The position numbers were made by a program, and so were the translations under genes. A stretch of DNA of 64,000 bases, taken from positions 124,001 through 188,000 of the forward strand of contig NZ_JASCXX010000001.1 of NCBI RefSeq assembly GCF_030012215.1. The letters are read 5' to 3'. The DNA is from Anaerobaca lacustris (GTDB taxonomy: Bacteria > Planctomycetota > Phycisphaerae > Sedimentisphaerales > Anaerobacaceae). Shown here piece by piece: positions 53,130-61,073 of the stretch. Each line of letters begins with the position of its first letter. Within the stretch, counting starts at the first letter, position 1. The notes beneath the pieces were generated by a model. That model ran no database searches. It had not been told where the DNA came from and saw nothing but the letters and a program-made list of their open reading frames with translations.

Positions 53130-53927
53130 ATGGTCCGGCTGGCCAGGCAGGTCCGATTCTCGATCAACCCCTTTCACGATCAGGACGCCCCCGGCGCCAA
53201 CGCCTATGCGTCGAGGCCGGCCGGCGAGGGTCTGGCCCTGTTCCTGGAATTGACGATCGAGCTCGTTGGTCCGGTGGCGCCTGAGACGGGCTTCGTCGTC
53301 AACGTCATGGAGATGGATCGGATCGCCAGGCAGTGTGCCGTGCCCGTGTTTGCCCAGGGCGTCCGCGATCGGTACCGGTGCGGCCGTCCGGTTGGTCTGG
53401 ACCTTGTTGTGCAGATGCTCCGGCAGGCTCAGCAACAGTTGGCAGGCCGGTTCGGCGCCGCCGAGGTGGACCGTCTGATTCTCAATCTGAACCCCTACAG
53501 GAAGCTCACGATGGATGCGAGAGAGCCGCACGTGTTGCATTTCAGCGAGAAGTTCGAGTTCGCGGCGATGCACAAGCTCTGGAACGACGCTTTCAGCGAG
53601 CAGCGCAACTTCGAGGTCTTCGGCAAATGCGCCCACCCCACCGGACACGGGCACAACTACATCGTCGATGTGACGGTGTCGATGCCCTCCGATGCGGCGG
53701 GGTTCGAGACGGGCCGGTTCCAGCAGACCATCGAGACCGAGCTGATCTCGCTGCTCGACCACAAGAACCTCAACGCCGACCTCGATGAGTTCCGTGAGGC
53801 GATCCCCACCGTCGAGAACCTCGCCGCCTTCGCCTGGCGTCGCCTGGTCGGCAAGTTCGACCCGGCGCAGCTCCACAGCGTCACCGTCTGGGAGTCCGAC
53901 CGAACCTACTGCACCTGCTCCCACTGA
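53130..53927 (+). CDS. Tandem PTPS/QueD-fold protein (6-pyruvoyl/6-carboxy-tetrahydropterin synthase-like)
   Basis: A 265-residue protein with GAGGAG before ATG 53130, about twice the length of QueD. The second half (from ~135) is a complete PTPS domain: zinc ligands His148 (AAMH) and His173/His175 (GHGHNY), and a catalytic-position Cys167 in GKCAHPTGHGHNY. The first half (SINPFHDQDAP... GFVVNVMEMDRI) has the same strand order but lacks the His triad, so it looks like a degenerate duplicate. The product could be a pyruvoyl- or carboxy-tetrahydropterin; the downstream pathway is not visible. Confidence 0.85.
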   Translation: MVRLARQVRFSINPFHDQDAPGANAYASRPAGEGLALFLELTIELVGPVAPETGFVVNVMEMDRIARQCAVPVFAQGVRDRYRCGRPVGLDLVVQMLRQAQQQLAGRFGAAEVDRLILNLNPYRKLTMDAREPHVLHFSEKFEFAAMHKLWNDAFSEQRNFEVFGKCAHPTGHGHNYIVDVTVSMPSDAAGFETGRFQQTIETELISLLDHKNLNADLDEFREAIPTVENLAAFAWRRLVGKFDPAQLHSVTVWESDRTYCTCSH

Positions 53928-53956
53928 CGGCGCCGTCTCATGGCTGAGGACCGGAT

Positions 53957-55654
53957 ATGAAGCGATATGTCATGGGGTTTCTTGTCCGTGTGGTGGGCGT
54001 TCTGATCGGAGTGATTGTAGGCACGACGGTGATCGTCGCATGGGAGTGCCGGGACGGCACGTTTGCGATCGGTCGCTCGCCGGCGATCGACAGCATTCCG
54101 AACGCCGATCCCAACGCCCTCGTGGTCGTGGCGTATCTGGGTCATCGGCAGGGCCTCACGGCTACGACCAAATGGCCGCGAGTGGCATTTGCTGTTGGAG
54201 ACGGCACGCTCCTCTTGACCGCTGCCCATTGCGTGGCCGATTTTCACGACGCGTCCGAGCAGGTGGTTTCGACGGACATCGTGGTCATTAGTCCTTACTA
54301 CGGAGATGTGTTCGACTTTCGCATCGTGGCCATCGACAAGGGGGCGGATGTGGCGATCCTCAAGGCCCCGTGGCCCTCGCACCCGGCCCTTGCCCTGGCA
54401 ACCGAAGAAGAGCTCATGGCGGCCCGGCGCATTCTCCTTGCCGGGCGACCTCAGACCAAGAAGGTATCCGCAGGCCTCCAAACGGAGCTATTGCCCCTGT
54501 CCGGCCTGGATGAGGCGGCGCCGGCCCAAGCCCTTCGGGCCAGAGGGACGCGTCGGGTTGCCGGGGGCTGGAGCGGTTCGGCGATGCTGATTCCCGATAA
54601 CGGCAAAGTGGCTGGCGTGCTGACCCGGTTGGGCAAACGTCCCGATCGGAGGGTTCTGTTCTTTCGTCTGCCGCAGTCTGTGGCGATGGGTTGCAGCGTT
54701 CGCTCGATCTATCCCTTGTTGCGTCAGCATGGTTTGGAGACGATGGCTCTGGGCCGGCCCGCCGCCATGAAGCCGATTCCCGACAGCGAACGCGCGTTCT
54801 CTGCTGCCATGGCCTACTTCCAGGCCCTTTTCGAAGTGGATCACGCCAAGCTCAGGGCGAGTGCAAGCGAACTGACGCATCTGCGGCCTCGCTCGGTACA
54901 GGCACACCTGCTGGCCGGCATCGCGGCCTTGGTGGCGAAAGGCAGTTCGGCGGTGCCCAGTCAGGAGCAGTTCGATCTTGCGGAATCGAGCTACGAACGG
55001 GCGCTGGGTATCGATCCCAACCACGCACATGCCCGGGCCATCTATGGCAACCTGCTGATTGCACGAAGGCGGAGCGCCGAAGCCCTCATCCAGAGCGAAA
55101 TGGCCCTGGCGGTTGACCCCAACAATCGCCTGGCCCTGTTCAACCGTTTGGTCCTGCTGCCTCTCGAACAGCGAAAGGACGCCACCGAGCGGCTTGTTGC
55201 GACGGAACCCAACGATCCGTTCGGCTGGTTTTACTACAGCAACGCACTGCTCGGCCTGGGCGAGAAAGAGGAAGCCCTGCGGGCGGCCCAGAGGGCGGTC
55301 GATCTCGATCCCAATGGACTGTTCTATGGCGGGCTGGCCCATGCTCTGGCGAGGCTGGGACGGATGGACGAGGCGGGAGAGTGTTACAAGCGAATGGCCG
55401 AGCGATGCGGCTGTGACAGTTGTTGGTACCGATACGCGGCCTTTCTCGCAGGGCACCGGCCCGACAAGATGGATGAGGCGTTGGAGGCCGTGAAGACGGC
55501 CGAATCGAAGGCCCATTTTGGCAAGGTGTCTCAGAAGGACATCCATGCCCTGAAATTACAGATTCTTGAGAAGAAGTCGCCGGAAGAAGCGGAGACCCTG
55601 GCGCGGGCGTTGCGGGACGCCGATCCGAACGATGCACGCCGCCGATCTCGATGA
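53957..55654 (+). CDS. Membrane-anchored trypsin-like protease with C-terminal TPR domain
   Basis: A 565-residue protein. One N-terminal helix (FLVRVVGVLIGVIVGTTVIV) exports or anchors it. A trypsin-like domain follows with the triad visible: His91 in LTAAHC, Asp131 in GADVAIL and Ser206 in GGWSGSAM. From about residue 270 several tetratricopeptide repeats follow (ALGIDPNHAHARAIYGNLLIARR; ALRAAQRAVDLDPNGLFYG). The joining of protease and TPR suggests regulated proteolysis of a bound partner in the periplasm. I do not know a characterised protein with this layout; the joined architecture is the notable point. Confidence 0.85.
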   Translation: MKRYVMGFLVRVVGVLIGVIVGTTVIVAWECRDGTFAIGRSPAIDSIPNADPNALVVVAYLGHRQGLTATTKWPRVAFAVGDGTLLLTAAHCVADFHDASEQVVSTDIVVISPYYGDVFDFRIVAIDKGADVAILKAPWPSHPALALATEEELMAARRILLAGRPQTKKVSAGLQTELLPLSGLDEAAPAQALRARGTRRVAGGWSGSAMLIPDNGKVAGVLTRLGKRPDRRVLFFRLPQSVAMGCSVRSIYPLLRQHGLETMALGRPAAMKPIPDSERAFSAAMAYFQALFEVDHAKLRASASELTHLRPRSVQAHLLAGIAALVAKGSSAVPSQEQFDLAESSYERALGIDPNHAHARAIYGNLLIARRRSAEALIQSEMALAVDPNNRLALFNRLVLLPLEQRKDATERLVATEPNDPFGWFYYSNALLGLGEKEEALRAAQRAVDLDPNGLFYGGLAHALARLGRMDEAGECYKRMAERCGCDSCWYRYAAFLAGHRPDKMDEALEAVKTAESKAHFGKVSQKDIHALKLQILEKKSPEEAETLARALRDADPNDARRRSR

Positions 55655-55759
55655 ATTGCAGACGCTGCTTGACGCAAGAGCCACACTTCGCCGATAACGT
55701 GGCTTGTCTGGAGCGCCGCGTTGGCGCGATCCCACGGATTCGGGCGCGAGGGTACGTTG

Positions 55760-56548
55760 ATGAATCTGATCGATACGCATTGCCATCTGACGTTTGAGCC
55801 GTTGGCCGACGATGTGTCTGGGGTGTTGGCGCGGAGCCGGCAGGCGGGCGTGACCGCGTGGATCACGGTTGGGACGAGCCTGGCGGACAGCCGCCTGGCG
55901 GTGGAACTGGCCGGCCGGCATGAGAACCTGTATGCTTCGGTGGGGATTCACCCGCACGACGCCAAGGATGCCGATGACGAGGCGATGGCCGAGTTGAAGG
56001 AGCTTGCCCGAAGCGACAAGGTCGTTGCCGTTGGCGAAACCGGGCTGGACTTCCACTACAACTTCTCGAAGCAGCCGGAGCAGAAGCGGGTCTTCGCCGC
56101 CCATCTGGAGATGGCGAAGGAATTGGGCCTGCCCGTGATCGTCCATTCCCGCAACGCATTCGAGGAGACGCTTGAGATTCTCGACCGCCACGGCGACGGA
56201 CTGCGGGCTGTGGTCTTTCATTGCTTCGGCGGCTCGGCCGACCAGGCCGGGCAGCTTCTGGGCCGGGGCTATCACATCTCCTTCACCGGCGTCGTGACCT
56301 TCAAGAACGCCCAGATGGCTCGCGAGGCCGCCGCAGCGGTGCCGATGGATCGGCTGATGGTCGAGACGGATTGTCCATACATGTCGCCTGAACCGGTCCG
56401 CAGCCGCAAACCGAACGAACCGGCCCTGATGGTCCACACGGCCCATTTCCTGGCGGAGCTGAAAGGCCTGTCCGCCGAGCAGTTCGCCAGCGAAAGCACG
56501 CGGACCGCGATCCGATTCTTCGGCCTGATACCGACAGGTGACGTGTAG
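55760..56548 (+). CDS. tatD: TatD-family metal-dependent deoxyribonuclease
   Basis: A 262-residue TatD/YcfH-type protein; ATG 55760 has GAGGG upstream, and the longer frame adds no family sequence. Metal-binding motifs are in order: DTHCHL (HxH), GETGLDFHY (Glu), VIVHSRNA and VVFHCFGG (His), and VETDCPYM (Asp). It would be a 3'-5' DNase or repair nuclease in the cytoplasm. It lies between the protease gene and the dnaG promoter. Confidence 0.93.
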   Translation: MNLIDTHCHLTFEPLADDVSGVLARSRQAGVTAWITVGTSLADSRLAVELAGRHENLYASVGIHPHDAKDADDEAMAELKELARSDKVVAVGETGLDFHYNFSKQPEQKRVFAAHLEMAKELGLPVIVHSRNAFEETLEILDRHGDGLRAVVFHCFGGSADQAGQLLGRGYHISFTGVVTFKNAQMAREAAAAVPMDRLMVETDCPYMSPEPVRSRKPNEPALMVHTAHFLAELKGLSAEQFASESTRTAIRFFGLIPTGDV

Positions 56549-56695
56549 GCTTGGGTGAATTGGGTGGAATGGGAATGCTCGGATTCTGTCACTATGGGCC
56601 GTCATATATGGGACGTTTGTCTCGTTTAGCCATGTGTCTAAAGTGTTCCTCGGTGGCGTTTCTCAGTACAGCAAGGGCCGTTTTGTGCCCTCTAC

Positions 56696-56724
56696 TTGAC
56701 TTTTCGTTGCATCGGGCCTATATT
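56696..56724 (+). promoter_or_regulatory. Vegetative promoter of the dnaG-rpoD operon
   Basis: TTGACT (56696-56701) and TATATT (56719-56724) are exactly 17 bases apart, about 115 bases before dnaG. This is the clearest sigma-70-type promoter in the window and fits a housekeeping macromolecular-synthesis operon. The rest of 56549-56839 shows no gene. Confidence 0.75.
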
Positions 56725-56839
56725 TAGTAGCCACGCCTCAGGAGCCATCGAGGCCGGCCCTTATCTCTACCCGTGGCCTCGACGCGGTGGAGGATTTCCG
56801 TAGAGAGCGTCTTTTCTGGAAGGATGTGCGTAAACGCTC

Positions 56840-58636
56840 ATGGCAGGGATATTCGACCATGCGGTGGTCAGCCGCGTGCAACAGGCAAACGATATCGTCG
56901 ACGTGGTGGCCGAACACGTCAGTCTCAAACGCAAAGGTCGTGAGATGGTTGGGCTCTGCCCGTTCCACGAAGACCACCGGCCGAGCATGTCTGTCAGTCC
57001 TTCCAAGCAGATCTTCAAATGTTTCGCCTGCGGCGCCGGCGGAGACGTTCTGAAGTTCGTTCAGATGCGTGAGAACCTGTCGTTTCCGCAGGCGGTGGAA
57101 CGCCTGGCCGAGCGGGCGGGCATCGCGCTGGAGTCTCGCCGGTCCGCTGCGCCGTCTCGGCGGGATTCGGGCCCGGATGTCGATCCCAACATGCTGGCCC
57201 GGCTGAACGCCTGGGCGATGAAGTTCTTCAAGCAGAGCCTCGACGATCCGGAGCGAGGCCGCGTTGCCCGGGATTACGTGGTGTCTCGGGGGATTTCGCC
57301 TCAGAGCATCGATCAGTGGAACCTCGGTGTGGCCCCGAACGCCACAGATGCGCTGTCCAAGGCGGCGGCCGGACAGAAGATCCCGCCGGTGCTGCTCCAG
57401 CAGGGCGGTCTGACGACAGGGAGCGGCCAGGACAAGTTCGTCCATCGTCTGATGTTTCCCATCATGGACGCGACGGGGCGCTGCATCGGGTTCGGGGGCC
57501 GCACGCTCAGCGACGCCGGCGCCAAGTACATCAACTCGCCGACCACGCCCCTGTTCGACAAGAGCAATACGCTGTACGGGCTCGACCGGGCCCGCCACCG
57601 GATCGTCGAGACCGGGACGGCGATCATCGTGGAAGGCTATACCGACGTCATCATGGCGCACCAGTTCGGCTGTACCAACGTGGTCGCGACATTGGGAACG
57701 AGTTTCACGACCGGTCACGGGCGGACCCTTCGCCGCTATGCGAAGCGCGTTGTGCTGGTCTACGACAGCGACGTGGCGGGGATGGAGGCGGCCAATCGGG
57801 CTCTGGAGGTGTGTCTGTCGCAGCGGCTGGATATCAAGCTCGGGTTCGTTCCGGAAGGCAAGGACCCGTGCGATTTTCTCCTCGTCGCCGGCAAAGAGGC
57901 GTTCGATCGGATCGTTGAGGGGGCCACGGACGTTCTCCAGTTCAAGTGGGACCGGTTGCAAGCGGCTTTTGAGGGCGACGATTCACTGGCCAACCGACGG
58001 ACGGTCCTGAACGAATTTCTCCAGGCGGTGGCTACGGGGCTGGCCTCCAACAACATTCCGGTGCTCGACAGCGGGCTGATCGTCAACAAGGTATCGAGGA
58101 TCATCGGGCTGACCCCGCGAGAGATCAACGCAGACCTGAGCCGGCGGATGGGCCGGGTTGCCAGGACGATGAAGTCCGACGCCGGTGGTTCTGAGGGCGC
58201 TGCGCCGGTGGACTGGGGCGACGGCCTGGACGCGGCGGCCCAGCGGGAGGTTCTCGAAGTGCTGGTCAACGAGCCCGCGCTCTTCCGCGACCACGATGGC
58301 GAGATCTCCGAATCGCTCTTCCGCGTCCCGATCCTGCGGCACGTCGGCGTCGTGTTATTGGACGCGTTGCGGTCGGACGGTGATTTTTCTCTTTCCGGAC
58401 TGCTGGCAAGGATCGAGTCAGTGTCGCTGGCCGAGGCACTGGTCGAACTCCAGGCCGCCGGCGAGAAGAAGGGCAATTACGCCCCTCGACTGACCGGAGC
58501 GCTGACGGTCCTGAGACGACATCCGAGAGATTCTCAGACCATCGAAGTCGCTCCTGAGAAAGGTGAAGCGGGTGACGTCGAGGGGGCCGGCGAGTTCCGT
58601 TCCCGCCGGAATCCCCACAGTCTGGGCCTATCGTGA
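56840..58636 (+). CDS. dnaG: DNA primase
   Basis: A 598-residue primase of standard length. The zinc-binding domain has Cys40, His43, Cys61 and Cys64 (CPFH...CFAC). The TOPRIM catalytic core shows VEGYTDVI near 262-270 and VYDSDVAG near 306-313 (DxD). The C-terminal region, for helicase binding, is diverged (VSLAEALVELQAAG). It makes RNA primers for chromosome replication. As in many bacteria it is followed by rpoD. Confidence 0.96.
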   Translation: MAGIFDHAVVSRVQQANDIVDVVAEHVSLKRKGREMVGLCPFHEDHRPSMSVSPSKQIFKCFACGAGGDVLKFVQMRENLSFPQAVERLAERAGIALESRRSAAPSRRDSGPDVDPNMLARLNAWAMKFFKQSLDDPERGRVARDYVVSRGISPQSIDQWNLGVAPNATDALSKAAAGQKIPPVLLQQGGLTTGSGQDKFVHRLMFPIMDATGRCIGFGGRTLSDAGAKYINSPTTPLFDKSNTLYGLDRARHRIVETGTAIIVEGYTDVIMAHQFGCTNVVATLGTSFTTGHGRTLRRYAKRVVLVYDSDVAGMEAANRALEVCLSQRLDIKLGFVPEGKDPCDFLLVAGKEAFDRIVEGATDVLQFKWDRLQAAFEGDDSLANRRTVLNEFLQAVATGLASNNIPVLDSGLIVNKVSRIIGLTPREINADLSRRMGRVARTMKSDAGGSEGAAPVDWGDGLDAAAQREVLEVLVNEPALFRDHDGEISESLFRVPILRHVGVVLLDALRSDGDFSLSGLLARIESVSLAEALVELQAAGEKKGNYAPRLTGALTVLRRHPRDSQTIEVAPEKGEAGDVEGAGEFRSRRNPHSLGLS

Positions 58637-58794
58637 CGGGCCGGGTCCGGTAAAGAGAGGCCGTGCGAACTGCGAAGCAGAGCCGGCCGTAGCAGAGTTG
58701 AATTCGGTCATGGAGACCGCAAAGGCAGCGACGTGCTCGAACGAAGGGTGATGATCGCGAGCGTTTACACTTTGGCTTTAGTGGAGTCGGTATT

Positions 58795-60588
58795 GTGGCG
58801 AAGAAAGTACGGAAGTCCAAGAAGGCAGCAGATATGAATCAGACGCAAGTCAGTGAAACGACCGATACGCCGCAGACGGATGAGCCAAAGGCGCAGGATA
58901 CCGAGCAGTTGATCAAGACGCTCATCGCCAAGGGCAAGACGCGCGGTTACCTCACGTACGAGGAGATGAACGACTCCCTGCCCGACGATGCCGTCAGTCC
59001 CAGCCGTCTCGAACGGATTCTCGGTACGCTGGACGAGATGGGCGTCCGGCTCATCGACGAAAGCGACGTCGAGGCCCATGAAGCCAACAAGGCCGGCGAG
59101 GAGTTCGAGGAGGACGCCGAGACGCCCGATGAGGCGCCGAGCGAGGAAGAGGACGCCCAGGAGGAGGACGAGGTCCTCGAGAAGGAGCTGGTCGAGGCCG
59201 AGACCTCCCGACGCATCGACGATCCCATCCGGATGTACCTGACCCAGATGGGGCAGATCCCGCTGCTGACCCGCAAGGACGAAATCTCGCTGGCCCGCAA
59301 GATCGAGATCGCCCGCATGGCGTTCCGCCGCAAGATGCTCCAGTGCGATTACTGTGCCCGAAACGCGGTGGAGCTGTTCCAGCAGGTGTACGACGGATCG
59401 ATGTCGTTCGATCGCACGATCAAGACGGGAACGACGCCTCTGACGGTCAAGGGCGTGATTCGCAAGCGTATGGTCGCCAATCTCAAGACCGTGACCGAGC
59501 TTCTCGATATCAACCAATCGCTGTTCAAGAAGATCGGCGGCAGCCCGGACAGCGAGGACCACAAGGCCGACGCCAAGCGGCTGCGCCGCAATCGGCGCAA
59601 GATCGCGACGCTTCTGGAGGAGCTGAGCCTTCGCACGAGCCGGATCCAGCCGATGAAGATCAAGCTGCACGGCATGTGCGAGAAGATGCGTCAGCTCGAA
59701 ACGATGATTGCCGCCGGCGTCAACGAGATCATGACGGCCGACGATATCGAAGCGGCGCAACAGGAACTGGCCGGCCTTCAGGAACTGGTGCTGGAGACGC
59801 CGGATCTGCTGGAGAAGAAGCTCCGGGCCATGGAGCGCGTCTTCGCCCAGTACGAGGAAGCCAAACGCACCCTGTCCAGCGCCAACCTCCGACTGGTTGT
59901 CTCGATTGCAAAGAAGTACCGCAATCGCGGCCTGAGCTTCCTCGACCTGATTCAGGAAGGCAACACGGGCCTGATGCGGGCGGTGGACAAGTACGAATAC
60001 CGCCGCGGATACAAGTTCAGCACCTATGCGACCTGGTGGATTCGCCAGGCGATTACGCGGGCCATTGCCGACCACGCCCGGACGATTCGCATTCCGGTGC
60101 ATATGATCGAGACGATGAGCCGCATTCGCAGCGCGTCCAAGGTCCTGCACCAGGAACTGGGCCGCGAGCCGACCATCGAGGAGATCGCCAACGAGGTCAG
60201 CATGACCGTTCAGGAAACCCGCAGGGTCCTGAACATCTCCAAGCACCCGATCAGTCTGGACCGGCCGATCGGCGACAGCGAGGACTCGTACTTCGGCGAT
60301 TTCATCGAAGACGACGACATCGATTCACCGGTGGCTTCGGCGACGCAGGAGATGCTCAAGGAGCGCATCGATATCGTCCTGAAGACCCTTTCGTACCGCG
60401 AACGGGAAATCATCAAGCTCCGCTACGGCATCGGCGACGGCTACACTTATACGCTCGAAGAGGTCGGGCGGATCTTCAAGGTGACGCGCGAGCGCGTCCG
60501 GCAGGTCGAGGCCAAGGCGATCCGCAAGCTCCAGCACCCGGTTCGGGCCCGCAAACTGGAAGGGTTCCTGGACCACAAGTCGGCATAA
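58795..60588 (+). CDS. rpoD: RNA polymerase primary sigma factor RpoD
   Basis: A 597-residue primary sigma factor from GTG 58795 (a later ATG at 58834 is possible). Acidic and lysine-rich N-terminal segments precede region 1.2 ([19 protein letters not shown]). Region 2 carries [17 protein letters not shown] then [20 protein letters not shown] and the aromatic -10 reading segment [13 protein letters not shown]. Region 4 ends with [18 protein letters not shown], which reads the -35. A long non-conserved insert (~175-350) separates regions 1.2 and 2, as in proteobacterial-type RpoD. It directs housekeeping transcription such as from the promoter at 56696. Confidence 0.96.
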   Translation: MAKKVRKSKKAADMNQTQVSETTDTPQTDEPKAQDTEQLIKTLIAKGKTRGYLTYEEMNDSLPDDAVSPSRLERILGTLDEMGVRLIDESDVEAHEANKAGEEFEEDAETPDEAPSEEEDAQEEDEVLEKELVEAETSRRIDDPIRMYLTQMGQIPLLTRKDEISLARKIEIARMAFRRKMLQCDYCARNAVELFQQVYDGSMSFDRTIKTGTTPLTVKGVIRKRMVANLKTVTELLDINQSLFKKIGGSPDSEDHKADAKRLRRNRRKIATLLEELSLRTSRIQPMKIKLHGMCEKMRQLETMIAAGVNEIMTADDIEAAQQELAGLQELVLETPDLLEKKLRAMERVFAQYEEAKRTLSSANLRLVVSIAKKYRNRGLSFLDLIQEGNTGLMRAVDKYEYRRGYKFSTYATWWIRQAITRAIADHARTIRIPVHMIETMSRIRSASKVLHQELGREPTIEEIANEVSMTVQETRRVLNISKHPISLDRPIGDSEDSYFGDFIEDDDIDSPVASATQEMLKERIDIVLKTLSYREREIIKLRYGIGDGYTYTLEEVGRIFKVTRERVRQVEAKAIRKLQHPVRARKLEGFLDHKSA

Positions 60589-60615
60589 GATCGCCGGCGA
60601 ACGCACCGCTACATC

Positions 60616-60655
60616 CGGCCGGAGGCCCTCGAATCCTCCGGCCGTTTCTGTTTCT
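60616..60655 (+). terminator. Rho-independent terminator after rpoD
   Basis: A 10-bp perfect stem, CGGCCGGAGG (60616-60625) with CCTCCGGCCG (60635-60644), followed by TTTCTGTTTCTG. It lies 27 bases after the rpoD stop and closes the dnaG-rpoD operon. Confidence 0.85.
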
Positions 60656-61073
60656 GGGCTCAATCTTCCCATCACCCTGCCGGCGGCTGGCGCGACTCAC
60701 GCGGCGCCAGTCGTGTCTTTGCCCCGACTTTCCCGCAAGAAGCCACGAATTCGTGAATGCGCGGCTTTTTTATGTGACCGGGAGCAACTTCGACGCCTTT
60801 AGCGTATAGAAAAGAGGGTCTCGATAGGAGTATGGAGTCATGTATGTGATAAATTACGCCAATCCAGGATTCAGCCGCGCATGCGGGCCGATCCCTCCAT
60901 CGAGGACCTTAAGTTCTTTTTATGTTTGGTGTTATGGTGCGTTTGGCCCTATTCTGGGGCATGTGATGAGCACGAATCGTACGATCTCGCATGGCGTATA
61001 GGCTGCCGGCGGCGATGTGGCAAAGGCTGTCCCCGAATCGGGACAGCGGGTCGCCGGGGGAAGGAGATCAATG
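60656..61073 (+). other. Intergenic control region with two hairpins
   Basis: No gene is supported. A second terminator-like element lies near 60741-60775 (GCCACG...CGCGGC followed by TTTTTT). Nearer the next gene a perfect 8-bp hairpin, GCTGTCCC/GGGACAGC with loop CGAATC (61026-61047), stands only 14 bases before the AAGGAG ribosome site. It could influence translation of the large envelope protein gene. Confidence 0.55.
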
